A stretch of DNA of 51,853 nt from Acidobacteria bacterium RIFCSPLOWO2_02_FULL_65_29 (GTDB lineage Bacteria > Acidobacteriota > Vicinamibacteria > Vicinamibacterales > CAVVIG01). The position numbers and the translations under genes were made by a program. Shown piece after piece: positions 1-9,666 of this stretch. The notes below the pieces were generated by a model. It was given only the letters and a program-made list of their open reading frames with translations. It did not search any database and was not told the DNA's origin. Location of the stretch: the NCBI GenBank assembly GCA_001767435.1, contig MEKT01000079.1, forward strand, positions 1-51,853, in the 5' to 3' direction. Numbering within the stretch: position 1 is the stretch's first letter; every line of letters starts with the position of its first letter.

Positions 1-110
1 CTCGCGCGGCCATCGACGAGTTTCTGCAGAAGACCGGCGGGCAGTTATGGATTCAGCACGACATCATCGCGAATGCGACGCTGAAGAAGTCGCCGTTGTA
101 CTACGATTGA
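1..110 (+). CDS. C-terminus of a metallo-beta-lactamase-fold hydrolase (partial)
   Basis: The frame starting at base 3 is open from the window edge to a TGA at 108-110 and gives about 35 residues. The stretch QLWIQHD followed by a lysine-rich LKKSPLYYD end resembles the C-terminus of N-acyl-homoserine-lactonase-like metallo-beta-lactamase-fold hydrolases, in which a late His-Asp pair precedes a short tail. The metal-binding HxHxDH motif lies outside the window, so the substrate cannot be inferred. The assignment rests on a short tail only; another hydrolase of the same fold is possible. Confidence 0.5.
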   Translation, partial: RAAIDEFLQKTGGQLWIQHDIIANATLKKSPLYYD

Positions 111-200
111 ACCGTGGGCGCGCAAGCGAATGCGCGCGTGAGTCAGGCGGTTTGGGGCGGGACCAGGGGTCAGAGTCAGGAACGAATAATTTCGCAACAC

Positions 201-228
201 TTGACAACGCTGATTCTATCGGTAATAA
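201..228 (+). promoter_or_regulatory. sigma70-like promoter for the amidohydrolase at 303
   Basis: A perfect TTGACA (201-206) is followed after 16 bp by TAATAA (223-228). It lies about 75 bp upstream of the amidohydrolase start in a stretch that is AT-richer than its surroundings. Prediction from sequence only. Confidence 0.5.
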
Positions 229-302
229 GAGCCTTCTATCCAAACAGGCAGCGTGCCCAGAAACGGCGTTGAACGTTGAAGTAGACAGATATGGAGGACT
301 CC

Positions 303-1688
303 ATGTACAGCCGTAGGTTAGCGAGCCTCGTCGCCGCCATCGCCGTCGCGTCGGGCACGGTCGTGTGGTCTCAGGCTCCACGCCCGCCGCAGTCGCCCTA
401 CCTCGCGCCGCCCGACAATGTCGTGGCGGTTCGGGCCGGCCGGATGTTCGACGCCAAGGCCGGCACCATGCTGACCAACCAGATCATTCTGATCAGGGGC
501 GACCGGATCGCCGATATCGGTCCATCGGTGCAGATCCCGGCTGGGGCACGAGTGATCGATCTCAGTGACGCGACCGTTCTCCCTGGAATGATCGATGCGC
601 ACGTACACAACGCTGGACGCGGCGATTCGGTCGAGATGAAGACCATCGTCATGGTGCAAAGCGCCGTGCGCGACCTTGAAGCCGGGTTCACGACGACGGT
701 CGACATGGACGCACGCGGCGGCTTTGGCACCGTGGATCTGAGAAACGCGATAAACGAAGGGCTGATCAAAGGGCCCAGAATGCAGGTCTCCGGGCAGTCG
801 CTCAACCAGAGGGCGAGCTCTCCCTACCCGAACCCCGGCCCCGGCTTCTACGCGGGCTTCACGGAAAACAAGAACATCAATGGTCCCTGGCTCGCCCGCG
901 CCGCGGTGCGCGAGTCGAAGCTGCATGGCGTCGATTGGATCAAGATCTACACAACCCAGGATTTCGTCGGCGCCCGGGCGTTATACGAGTTCAAGCCGGA
1001 CGGCTCGCTCTTGGCGTTCCCGTCCCTGACGCTTGAAGAAGTCCAGGCCATCGCTGACGAGGCGCATCGGATGGGGCTGAAAGTCGCCTGCCATACGTAC
1101 GGTGGCGAAGGCATGCGCTCGTGCATCAACGCGGGCGTCGATCTCAACATGCACGTGACCGAGCTGTACAAGGATGACGCCCTGCTGAATACCGTGGTCC
1201 AGAAGAAGCTGCCCATCATGATCACGATCGACGATCTGGCGGGCCTCAATGCGGGCGACAGGCGGCTGCTGACGGAGCTGGGGCTCACCGGCGATAAGTA
1301 TTTGACACGCCTCGGTATGGCCGAGCAGACCTTGAGGAAGCTTGTGAAGGCGGGCGTTCCGCTTGCGTTTGGCAGCGGCGCGGTCGCCGGCGACGGCGCG
1401 TTTCCACACGGGAAGCAAGCCGATCAGTTCGCCTGGAAGGTCAAGTGGGGCATGACGCCCGCGCAGGCGCTCCAGACCGCCTTCATGCCGGCAGCCAACG
1501 TGCTCAACTACAACTGGGCGACCCGCGTCGGAAGCCTCGAAAGGGGCAAGTTCGCCGATGTCATCGCCGTGGGTGGCAATCCGCTGACGGACGTCACGGA
1601 GATGGAGCGCGTCAGATTCGTGATGAAGGGCGGCGTGGTCATGAAGAACGACCTGGCGCCGCGCCCGCCGCAGACGGCGTCGCGGTAG
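303..1688 (+). CDS. exported amidohydrolase, imidazolonepropionase-like
   Basis: 461-residue amidohydrolase-superfamily metal hydrolase. The ATG at 303 is preferred over the in-frame ATG at 291 because GGAGG at 293-297 precedes it by 5 nt and it opens directly on a signal peptide (MYSRRLASLVAAIAVASG). An N-terminal beta-sandwich part (VRAGRMFDAKAG) leads into the barrel with the HxH motif IDAHVHN, a candidate metal-bridging lysine in WIKIYTT, and histidines in ACHTYG and NMHVTEL. Around residue 357 the usual GTD/GSD, which carries the last metal ligand, reads GSG, so activity may be altered or the Asp a few residues on may substitute. The family hydrolyses cyclic amides or X-Pro-type peptide bonds; the substrate is unknown. 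It has its own promoter and is convergent with the TonB receptor. Confidence 0.85.
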   Translation: MYSRRLASLVAAIAVASGTVVWSQAPRPPQSPYLAPPDNVVAVRAGRMFDAKAGTMLTNQIILIRGDRIADIGPSVQIPAGARVIDLSDATVLPGMIDAHVHNAGRGDSVEMKTIVMVQSAVRDLEAGFTTTVDMDARGGFGTVDLRNAINEGLIKGPRMQVSGQSLNQRASSPYPNPGPGFYAGFTENKNINGPWLARAAVRESKLHGVDWIKIYTTQDFVGARALYEFKPDGSLLAFPSLTLEEVQAIADEAHRMGLKVACHTYGGEGMRSCINAGVDLNMHVTELYKDDALLNTVVQKKLPIMITIDDLAGLNAGDRRLLTELGLTGDKYLTRLGMAEQTLRKLVKAGVPLAFGSGAVAGDGAFPHGKQADQFAWKVKWGMTPAQALQTAFMPAANVLNYNWATRVGSLERGKFADVIAVGGNPLTDVTEMERVRFVMKGGVVMKNDLAPRPPQTASR

Positions 1689-1793
1689 CACTCTCACCTT
1701 TTTCGCGCTGTGCCACGTGGCAAAGCGGGCGTGGGCCCAACTTGCCGCGTGGCCGTCCTCTGTCACGTCGAGTCAGCGCCTGAGCTCCGTCAG

Positions 1794-4739
1794 TTAGAAC
1801 CGATACGCCGCGTTGAACTCGGCCAGCCGCCCCCGCGTGATGGCCCTCACGCGGTTGAAGCTCGACCCGGACGCGACCGTGATGCCTGTAATCGTGCTCG
1901 CGTTGAACAGGTTGAAGACGTTCAAACGCAGCGCCAGGGACTTCGCCCCCCCCAGCATCAGCCGCTTCTCGACGCGGAAGTCCGTCAACTGGACCGTCGA
2001 ATATTGATTGGCATCCCGCGGCTCCACCCGCAGGGTGATCGATGGAATCGTGACACCGCCCCGGAAGACCGCCGTCCGCGCCCAGTAGGCCCCGCTTCGC
2101 GCCTGGTAGTTCGCCGAGAGCTGTAAGTCCCAGGGCAGCGTGTAGCTCCCCGAGAGCCGCGCCTGCCACTCTTTGGTTTCGTCCGCCGCGAAGATTTCCG
2201 CGTTCGGGTCCCTCGTATTGGCATTGAACGCCCCCGTTCCCCCGGCCGTGTTGTCCGGCAGCGGGTCGTCGAGCCGCGTGAAGCTGTACGAGGCCTGCAG
2301 GGACCAGCGGTTGGCCAACCGCTTGCTCGCCGCGATCTCGAACGAGGTGTACTTCTTGTTGGCCTTCTCGTCATTGACAATCCACGGCGCCTGAAACGCG
2401 TTCCCGCGCAGCGCCACGGGATACTCGTAGTAGGTGATCGACCTCCCCGGATCGTCGGCCGTGCCTCGGGTGTTGTCGGGGCCCGGATCCGTGTTCGTGA
2501 TCGGGATCGTGTAGGTTTCGTACGGCCGCAGGCTGTTCTCGTACCGGTACCAGTTCAGCACGCGCGACTGGATACCCGTGAGCCGCAGACCAAAGCCCGG
2601 CCGGAGCTCCCGCTCGAACTGCGCCATGTACTCGTCGGTATACGCCTGCTTCTCGTCCGGATTGACAATTCCGTTCGCCAGGGCCGCGCCCTGCCCCGTG
2701 AACGTCGTGCTTTGGAAGTCACAGCCCGCACCGGAACAGTTTGTATTCAGATTGACTTCCCCGGGATCGTATTCGGTGTTCCTGTTGAGGTCGCGCCAGG
2801 TGTAAATCGTCGTATTGATGACGTTCCGGTTCGCCGTGTTGATCTCCTCGAACCAGCGACCCTTCTGGTAACGCCCCCAGCCGGCCTTGAGCAGCGTCCG
2901 GCCGTCCCCCGTGATGTCGTAGGCGAAGCGCAGGCGCGGCGCCAGCGATTGGTATATCGGGAATTGGATGTCCGGGAAGCACTGGGCCGGGTTCGCCACG
3001 TCCCCCGGCGCGTTCGCCGCCTCCCGGCACACCTCCGTCACCTTTCCGTCGTCATGCGCGTAGCGGATTCCCACGTTCAGGGTCAGCTTCTTGCCCACGG
3101 TCCACGTGTCTTGGACATAAGTGCCGAGGTAACGAATTCGCCCCGTCGGAAAGACTGGCGTGTTCTGGACTGCGATCGTGTCCGCTACGCCGTTCGCGAA
3201 GACGAGCTCGTAGGTCGGCGCCTTCCGGTTGACGCGGGCCCGGTTCCCCTCGGAGTCGAAGTAGTCCGCGCCAATCTTGAAGGCGTGACTGCCTCCTAAC
3301 CAGTCCGGCTTGTACCAGTCCAGCCCCCAGCGCACGTTCTTCCGAAACACGCCTTGCCGCTCGCCCATGTCGGGCCTGGTACCCCACGAATACCCCGTGA
3401 TCCGATCCCGTTTCGGTGTGGCGCCGTCGGCGAACTCGTCGCCCCACCCGCCGGAGCTGTTATTCCAGGCGCCAAACATCAACGACATCGTGCGCGAGTT
3501 CCCCTGGAGGGACTGCCATTCCACCTTATAGGTCGGGCTGAATGTGTTCCACTGCTTGCGGCGCCGCTCCCACGCGACAAACTGGGTCGCGCCCTCATTG
3601 TCGCGCCGCATGGTCGACATCAGCATGCCGTTCAGCGTGTTCGCGTTGTTGATCTTCCAGGTCTCCTTGGTCGTCTGATAGTAGGCGCGCTGCCACTCGT
3701 AGCACTGCTCGCCGCTCGCCTGGAGGGCAGGCCCTGTAAAGGGTGCCTCCCTTTGGAAGCAATCCTGTGTCAGCGTCTTGTCCCGCTGCCAGCGCCCCTG
3801 AACCCAGAACCACAGCCTGTCGCGGATGAGCCGGCCCCCAACATCGCCGTTCCAGTCGTCCTTCAACTCCAGGTGGTCGGGCTCCCCGACGCCACGCGCC
3901 TCCAGCTCCGGCGTGAGGTTGTTGCTCTGGAGGCTCTGGTTCGCGTAGCCGACGAAGCCCTGGCCGTGGAAGTCGTTACCGCCGCTCTTGATGACCGTGC
4001 TGATCATGATGCCGCGCGTCGGCACCGACGCCTCATGCCCAAGCGTCGAGATCACGGCCTCCTCGAACGCCGTACCGTCGATGTACTGGCCCGTCTGGCT
4101 CAACAGCGGACTGGAAGTGACCACTCCGTCGATCGCCTGGTAGGCCTGGTTGCTCTGTCCAAACGCCCGGAAATTGGGGCTGGAGGTTGGGGAGAGCGCC
4201 TGCAGGGTGTCGCGCACTCCGGGCGCCTGCGCGAGGAGGGCATTGTAGCCGGTCCGCGCGGTGGGAATCACATCGAGCGTCTCGCGCGTCAGCGTCGTCG
4301 CGGCGTCCGTGGACGTCACGTCCACCACGGGCGACGCCCCGGAGACCGTCACCGTTTCCTCGAGCCCCCCGATGGTCAACGCGATATCGATCCGTGCCGT
4401 CAGGCCGGCCGTCAGGCGCACATCCTCGCGCCGCAGGGTGCGAAAACCCGATAGCGTGAACACCATCGTATAGGAGCCAACCGGCAACGGGCTTACTCGG
4501 TACCGGCCCTGCTCGTCGGTCACGGTGTCGCGCGACCCCTGCAAGGCCGAACTCGTGACCGTCACCGTGACGCCGGGCATCACGCCCTGGCTTTGATCGG
4601 TCACGGTGCCGATGACGCCGGCGTTCGTCTCTTGACCCGCGCTTGCCCGTCCGGCGATCGCAAGGACACCGAAGAAAACAGCCACCGCCCCCCCCAGGCC
4701 GATACGACGCCGCCGGCGGCCACCAAATCTCGAATCCAT
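1794..4739 (-). CDS. TonB-dependent receptor with carboxypeptidase-regulatory domain (Oar-like)
   Basis: 981-residue outer-membrane receptor for active uptake of a large substrate energised by TonB. An arginine-rich signal peptide ends near ASAG (about residue 35). Residues 40-120 form a carboxypeptidase-regulatory-like beta-sandwich (VIGTVTDQSQGVMPGVTV, then GRYRVSPLPVGSY). The plug follows (EETVTVSGASPVVDV, then PTARTGYNALLAQAPGV), then a long barrel region rich in Tyr/Trp/Asn ending in a terminal Phe, the outer-membrane insertion signal. GAGGTGAG lies just upstream of the start. It sits 207 bp downstream of, and in the same direction as, a lipoprotein amidohydrolase, so the two may act on the same imported oligomer. 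The ligand cannot be read from sequence. Confidence 0.92.
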   Translation of the reverse strand: MDSRFGGRRRRRIGLGGAVAVFFGVLAIAGRASAGQETNAGVIGTVTDQSQGVMPGVTVTVTSSALQGSRDTVTDEQGRYRVSPLPVGSYTMVFTLSGFRTLRREDVRLTAGLTARIDIALTIGGLEETVTVSGASPVVDVTSTDAATTLTRETLDVIPTARTGYNALLAQAPGVRDTLQALSPTSSPNFRAFGQSNQAYQAIDGVVTSSPLLSQTGQYIDGTAFEEAVISTLGHEASVPTRGIMISTVIKSGGNDFHGQGFVGYANQSLQSNNLTPELEARGVGEPDHLELKDDWNGDVGGRLIRDRLWFWVQGRWQRDKTLTQDCFQREAPFTGPALQASGEQCYEWQRAYYQTTKETWKINNANTLNGMLMSTMRRDNEGATQFVAWERRRKQWNTFSPTYKVEWQSLQGNSRTMSLMFGAWNNSSGGWGDEFADGATPKRDRITGYSWGTRPDMGERQGVFRKNVRWGLDWYKPDWLGGSHAFKIGADYFDSEGNRARVNRKAPTYELVFANGVADTIAVQNTPVFPTGRIRYLGTYVQDTWTVGKKLTLNVGIRYAHDDGKVTEVCREAANAPGDVANPAQCFPDIQFPIYQSLAPRLRFAYDITGDGRTLLKAGWGRYQKGRWFEEINTANRNVINTTIYTWRDLNRNTEYDPGEVNLNTNCSGAGCDFQSTTFTGQGAALANGIVNPDEKQAYTDEYMAQFERELRPGFGLRLTGIQSRVLNWYRYENSLRPYETYTIPITNTDPGPDNTRGTADDPGRSITYYEYPVALRGNAFQAPWIVNDEKANKKYTSFEIAASKRLANRWSLQASYSFTRLDDPLPDNTAGGTGAFNANTRDPNAEIFAADETKEWQARLSGSYTLPWDLQLSANYQARSGAYWARTAVFRGGVTIPSITLRVEPRDANQYSTVQLTDFRVEKRLMLGGAKSLALRLNVFNLFNASTITGITVASGSSFNRVRAITRGRLAEFNAAYRF

Positions 4740-4946
4740 GTCTCACCTCACATTAATTCGATCGCAAAGGGCTGAATGGATGCACAGCCAAGGGAAACTC
4801 GTGGACATCGGACACACGGCTGGACCGTACATCCCGTCGTGCGGTCTGTCAACAGGGAAAACGCTGCTGCGAGGTGACAGCGCGAGCGACGAACAAGCGA
4901 TTGGATCCTCGTCTATGTGTAGCCGCGAAAGGAGCCCGAGGGTTGG

Positions 4947-6452
4947 CTATTGCGTCTGAACCGGGCCCTTCCACTTGGCCTGCCACCTTGCCCGCATCCC
5001 GGCGCGGTCTACTTCCTGTCCGCGGAGATAGACCTTGTTGATCCGTCGCGTATTGGCGATGTTCTCGAGCGGATTCGCGTCGAGGACGATGAAGTCGGCG
5101 CTCTTGCCCGCCGCAATCATGCCGGTGTCGATCCCGGCTATCTGCGCACTGTCGCGGGTCGCCATCACGATGGCTTCCATGGGCGTGAAGCCCATGGTGA
5201 TCCAGTTCTCGAACCGCAGCTGCTCGAACCAGCCGAAGCCGCGTCCGGCTGACCCGTTGTCGCTGCCGTACACGAGCTTCATGCCAGCCGCGATCAGCGT
5301 CTTCGCATCGTCGCCTGTTTCCTTGGAGCTCTTGCGGGCCCGCTCGACGACCTCGGGTGTCATCCGTTTGAACGCCGCGCCCAGCTGCGCCATCACCTGA
5401 TCCCGCGGGAGCATCTCCCAGAGCAGTGGGTCGTCCCATACCTGCGGACCCAGAGCGGCCGAAGACCCGTGCTCGCTGAACCAGAGCGGGAACTTGCTCG
5501 TCTTCACCCGCTCCTTGATGATCGCGAGGAAGGCCTCGTCAGGATGGTCCCCGCTGCGAACGGGAGCATGGACGGCGCCCACGAGGCCGGCCTCGTACAG
5601 GCCCATGGCGTCCTTCAGCGTGACGGTATGCGCGGCGACGTAGGTGTCATGGTTCGCTGCTTCGTTCAACACGGCCTGATAGACCGCGGGCGGCATGTTC
5701 TTCATCTTGCCGCCACGGTCATCCATCCAGATCTTGATGAACGCGGGCTTCGTCTTGACGTAGTCGCGCACGGCCTCGCGAGCCTCTTCGGGCGTCGAGA
5801 CGGGATACATCACGTCGTTGCGGGCCGGAGCGCCCTGAGCCCCCGAGCCAGGCCAGGAGATGCCCGGGCCGGCCGTGCGGAACAGGGCGGCGTTCGGGAT
5901 GACTTCCTGCGCCACCTTCACCGGCACATCGCCCCACGGGAACCGGCCGGTCTTCGGCATGTTCGGGTCGCGCTTGGCCTGGTACACGTCGAGATGATCG
6001 CCCGGCATGATCTCGCGCTCGGCGAGATCGGCGATGCTGACCACGGCGCCGAACCCCGTGTAGGCATACCGCTCGAGATGGTCGATCAGATTCTCGCGCG
6101 TGACGTTCTCCTTCGACGTGGTACCCTCGATGATGTTCTCGTAGCCCAGGTGTCCGTGCAAATCGGTTTTCGTCGGCATGACGGACTTGCCCGTCAGATC
6201 CACGCGGGCGGCCCCGGCTGGCACCGCGACCTCTCCCGTCTTCCCGAGGCTGGTGAACTTGCCGCCCTCGATGACGAAGGCGCCGTCCTCGATGACGGTA
6301 CCGTCGCCCGTGATCACTCTCGCGCCATCGAACACGGTCGCGTCGCCCCGCCCGGCCTGCTCGGCACGGCGCATCTCCTGCGACGAGCACGCCGCCACGA
6401 GCAGACACGCTGCAACGAGAAAACAAGCCGCCATCCCATTCGGTCGACACAT
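4947..6452 (-). CDS. lipoprotein amidohydrolase
   Basis: 501-residue amidohydrolase with a lipoprotein signal peptide: the lipobox LVAAC precedes SSQ, so the protein is probably anchored to a membrane on the periplasmic side. The start at 6452 is chosen over 6485 because GGAGG lies 7 nt upstream and the signal peptide begins directly. The barrel shows an HxH motif (DLHGHLG), a lysine in IKIWMDD, histidines in AAHTVT and VHAPVR, and an intact late aspartate in YGSDNG. The C-terminal sandwich closes with ADFIVLDANPLENI. Unlike the amidohydrolase at 303, all expected metal ligands are present. It lies upstream of the TonB receptor on the same strand and diverges from the sensor kinase at 6684. 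Substrate unknown. Confidence 0.85.
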   Translation of the reverse strand: MCRPNGMAACFLVAACLLVAACSSQEMRRAEQAGRGDATVFDGARVITGDGTVIEDGAFVIEGGKFTSLGKTGEVAVPAGAARVDLTGKSVMPTKTDLHGHLGYENIIEGTTSKENVTRENLIDHLERYAYTGFGAVVSIADLAEREIMPGDHLDVYQAKRDPNMPKTGRFPWGDVPVKVAQEVIPNAALFRTAGPGISWPGSGAQGAPARNDVMYPVSTPEEAREAVRDYVKTKPAFIKIWMDDRGGKMKNMPPAVYQAVLNEAANHDTYVAAHTVTLKDAMGLYEAGLVGAVHAPVRSGDHPDEAFLAIIKERVKTSKFPLWFSEHGSSAALGPQVWDDPLLWEMLPRDQVMAQLGAAFKRMTPEVVERARKSSKETGDDAKTLIAAGMKLVYGSDNGSAGRGFGWFEQLRFENWITMGFTPMEAIVMATRDSAQIAGIDTGMIAAGKSADFIVLDANPLENIANTRRINKVYLRGQEVDRAGMRARWQAKWKGPVQTQ

Positions 6453-6683
6453 GGTGAGACCTCCAACGAAACAGACAGGGCACACTATCTAACACGCGCG
6501 GGGACGTCTGCAAGCGCAAACGAAGGGACGAACCCGGCATGGCACGACCCGCTCTCGAGGGAGACGATTTCAGACGCGCAGGTCCAGCAGCACCACGGGC
6601 TGCTGGGACACGGGTTGACACGCGCACGGGAATCGGCTGACGATGGCTCGGCTGACTCCCAATCAAGAACTCCGGAGGTCGTG

Positions 6684-9650
6684 ATGCATCGGTGGCTCGT
6701 TCGCACCGTCGCGAACTTGTTCGTCTTCGCCGTCACTATCCCCGTCGCGCGGCAGGTGTACGGAGCCGATGACGGAGCGTTCATTGGCTTCACCGTGACT
6801 TCCTGGACGGCGCGGGACGGTCTTCCATCAGAAGCCATCAGTGCAATCAGCCAGGACAGGGATGGTTATCTCTGGCTCGGTTCTTCTGCAGGCCTCGTGC
6901 GCTTCGACGGCGTGCGCTTCGTTTCCTGGGACGCGCTTGGCGAATCGACGCTTCCAGAGAGTATTGTTAACGCCCTGTGCATCTCTCGGGATGGAAGCCT
7001 GTGGATCGGCTTCGGCAACCTCGGCGGTGTGAGTCGCCTTCGGAACGGCGCGTTGTCCAGCTACACCTCACAGGACGGGTTGCCGCCCGGCGGCATACGA
7101 ACGCTTCTGGAGGATCGCGAGGGGACGCTCTGGGCAGGCAGCTTTGGCGGACTGGCGCGGTTCAGGAATGGCCGCTGGGAGCAATTGGGGGAGCGGCACG
7201 GTTTGGTGGGAGCGACGACGGTGGATCGTCTGTACGAAGATCGGCGCGGAAATTTGTGGGTCGCCACATCCGCTGGAGTCCTTCGCCGAAACCCACGACA
7301 AGACATCCTCGAACGTACGGATGCAGGGTCATATCGAGCACGGGACATCATTGAGGACAGCGGCGGCGCCGTCTGGGTCACCGGACAGCCGCAGCCTTTC
7401 AGGCGCCTGACGTCGGCCACCGTCTCGGATTCGACACCGCAAGGCTCGGGCGCAGTCTATGGGTTTCGTCTGCTTCGCGACGGCCAGGGCAAACTATGGG
7501 TGGCCACACTGGGCCAGGGCTTACTGCATGTGCCCAACCCGTCTTGGGGAAATACTCGCGCCGAGCGGCTCACGCAGCAACGAGGACTGACGAGCGACTG
7601 GGTGACGTCCTTGTTTGAAGATCGAGAAGGGAATATTTGGGTCGGGACTGAGGCTGGCCTCAACCGTCTGACCGTGATTAGGGCTAAACCAGTCGTCACC
7701 AGCGCAGAATTTGCCCTGCAGACCGTTCGAGCTGTCACGGCTACAAGAGACGGTAGCCTATGGACTGGTACCGCCGACGGCTTGCATCGGCTGTGGCGCG
7801 GCAGGTCGCAGTGGTATCGCGAGCGGGACGGATTGCCCAGTGCGACGATCAGAGTCCTACACAGCGATGCGAGCGCAACGCTGTGGGTCGCGACGGGGCG
7901 GGGTCCGGTGCGGTTTGCTGACGGCCGGTTCTCGCTCTTACCTCTTCCCACCGGCGTTCGGCTCGACCGGATCGACGCGATGACCACCGATCTTCAGGGC
8001 AACCTGTGGCTTTGTGATTTTACCGGGATTTACCGCTGGAAGGATGGCGCTCTAACCGAGTTGAAAATCGAGTCCGGTCGGCATACGACCGCCATATACG
8101 CTGACAGCCAAGGTCGGGTCTGGATCGGCTTCCGTGGTGGCGGTCTCGTGATGCACCAAGACGGCACGTTCACGGAGTACTCCGCGACAGACGGCCTCAG
8201 CGCTGGTGCTGTCGGTGCTATCCACGAGGACACGGCCGGCACGATCTGGGTTGGCACATTCCAAGGGTTGAGCAGGTTCGCGCGCGGACGGTTCGTCTCC
8301 ATCGCTTCTCACAGCAGGAGTCTTGGCGGCGGTGGTAGGCTGACCGCGATCGTAGAGGATGGGCAGGGGTATCTGTGGTTGGGAACCGACGCCGGCCTCG
8401 TCCGTATCAGGCGTGATGAATTCGATAAGGCCGCCGGTGATCCAGCGTATAGCATGCAGTACAGACTTCTTGACGTCTCCGACGGGTTCGAGGGTCGACC
8501 CACCTCTCAAGGCCAGCCGACCTCGACTCGAAGCAGTGATGGGACGCTGTGGTTCGTGACCAGTCGTGGCTTGGCTGCTCTGGATCCTCGTGCGCTTCGG
8601 GAATACCCGCGGCCGGTCGCACCAGTGATCGAACGAATCCTCGCCGATGAACGGGCCTTCTTTCCTGAATCGCAGCTCAGCCTGTCCCCTCGCACAGCGA
8701 GGGTTCAAATCGATTACACCTCCTTGAGCTTCGCGGCTCCATCGAGGATTCTCTTTCGCTACAGATTGGACGGCTACGACCAGAGTTGGGTCAATGCTGG
8801 TAACCGCAGGCAGGCCTTCTACACCAATCTACCGCCGCGCAGTTATCAATTCCGTGTCGCGGCGAGTCGGGGCGACGGCGTCTGGATGGAGTCGCCGGCC
8901 ATATTGGGGTTCGCGATCGCGCGGGCGTTCTATCAGACGACCTGGTTCTACGCGGCCTCCGCAGGGATCGTGGTCCTGGCTTTGTCGGGTGTCTGGCGCC
9001 TTCGGCTGCGTCAGGTCCGAAAGCAGTTCTCAGTCGTGCTCGCGGAACGGGAGCGACTGGCCCGCGAGATTCACGACACCCTCCTTCAGGGCATGCTCGG
9101 CGTGGCGCTGCAGCTCCATGGTATCTCGGAGACTCTGAACTCACCACTGAGCACGACCAAAGGTCGATGCGAGCGCGCTCGCGACAACCTCGAGTACTAC
9201 ATACGCGAGACCCGTCTGTCGATCTGGGATCTGCGCTCGCCGACACATGAAACGCGCGATCTCGCGACAGCGTTGCACGAGACCATTGATCGTGCTGCAA
9301 CCAGCGCAGTCAGAGTGTCGCTGAAGGTCGCCGGAAAGCCTCGACCGTGTGGACAAGTGATAGAACGTCACATGTTGCGGATCGGTCAGGAGGCAATTAG
9401 TAATGCCGTTCGGCATGCCGAGGCAACCCACGTCCGAGTAGAGCTAGGCTACGACGGGACGTCAGTGCTCCTTCGCGTATCCGACAATGGACGCGGCTTT
9501 GATCCGGAAGACGCCGCTCACGCATCGGTGGCTCACTGGGGTTTGAGAAGCATGCGTGAGCGTGCCGAACAGATCGGTGGGCACCTGAGGCTGACCAGCA
9601 CCCCTGGCAGGGGCACAGAGATCGAGGCGATCATCCCCTTATCTGAATGA
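6684..9650 (+). CDS. hybrid periplasmic-propeller sensor histidine kinase (Reg_prop / Y_Y_Y / HisKA_3)
   Basis: 988-residue membrane sensor kinase. The ATG at 6684 has GGAGG at 6674-6678 and begins a signal sequence. The much longer upstream open frame is antisense to the neighbouring amidohydrolase and is not coding here. Residues 45-680 carry repeated two-component-regulator propeller units (SAISQDRDGYLWLGSSAGL, LFEDREGNIWVGTEAGL and others), followed by a Y_Y_Y domain (FRYRLDGYDQSWVNAG) and one membrane segment (FYAASAGIVVLALSGVW). The cytoplasmic part has a HisKA_3 box with the phospho-accepting His in LAREIHDTLLQG and a HATPase with SNAVRHAEA and DNGRGFDPED. It pairs with the response regulator 16 nt downstream. 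This architecture senses extracellular polymers or ions in other bacteria; the ligand here is unknown. Confidence 0.92.
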   Translation: MHRWLVRTVANLFVFAVTIPVARQVYGADDGAFIGFTVTSWTARDGLPSEAISAISQDRDGYLWLGSSAGLVRFDGVRFVSWDALGESTLPESIVNALCISRDGSLWIGFGNLGGVSRLRNGALSSYTSQDGLPPGGIRTLLEDREGTLWAGSFGGLARFRNGRWEQLGERHGLVGATTVDRLYEDRRGNLWVATSAGVLRRNPRQDILERTDAGSYRARDIIEDSGGAVWVTGQPQPFRRLTSATVSDSTPQGSGAVYGFRLLRDGQGKLWVATLGQGLLHVPNPSWGNTRAERLTQQRGLTSDWVTSLFEDREGNIWVGTEAGLNRLTVIRAKPVVTSAEFALQTVRAVTATRDGSLWTGTADGLHRLWRGRSQWYRERDGLPSATIRVLHSDASATLWVATGRGPVRFADGRFSLLPLPTGVRLDRIDAMTTDLQGNLWLCDFTGIYRWKDGALTELKIESGRHTTAIYADSQGRVWIGFRGGGLVMHQDGTFTEYSATDGLSAGAVGAIHEDTAGTIWVGTFQGLSRFARGRFVSIASHSRSLGGGGRLTAIVEDGQGYLWLGTDAGLVRIRRDEFDKAAGDPAYSMQYRLLDVSDGFEGRPTSQGQPTSTRSSDGTLWFVTSRGLAALDPRALREYPRPVAPVIERILADERAFFPESQLSLSPRTARVQIDYTSLSFAAPSRILFRYRLDGYDQSWVNAGNRRQAFYTNLPPRSYQFRVAASRGDGVWMESPAILGFAIARAFYQTTWFYAASAGIVVLALSGVWRLRLRQVRKQFSVVLAERERLAREIHDTLLQGMLGVALQLHGISETLNSPLSTTKGRCERARDNLEYYIRETRLSIWDLRSPTHETRDLATALHETIDRAATSAVRVSLKVAGKPRPCGQVIERHMLRIGQEAISNAVRHAEATHVRVELGYDGTSVLLRVSDNGRGFDPEDAAHASVAHWGLRSMRERAEQIGGHLRLTSTPGRGTEIEAIIPLSE

Positions 9651-9666
9651 CAGCTCTGCAGACGCA

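Noticed and set aside
1711-1722. TGCCACGTGGCA palindrome as terminator between the amidohydrolase and the TonB receptor
   Set aside because: Arms are short with no loop and no U-run; it could be a terminator but support is too weak.
6616-6640. Two TGAC words upstream of the propeller kinase as members of the TGAC box family
   Set aside because: They are 20 bp apart, not 11, and there is no -10 at the proper distance.
5469-6683. Long N-terminal extension of the frame that contains the propeller kinase
   Set aside because: It is antisense to the lipoprotein amidohydrolase, has no family similarity, and the kinase has a ribosome site and signal peptide at 6684.
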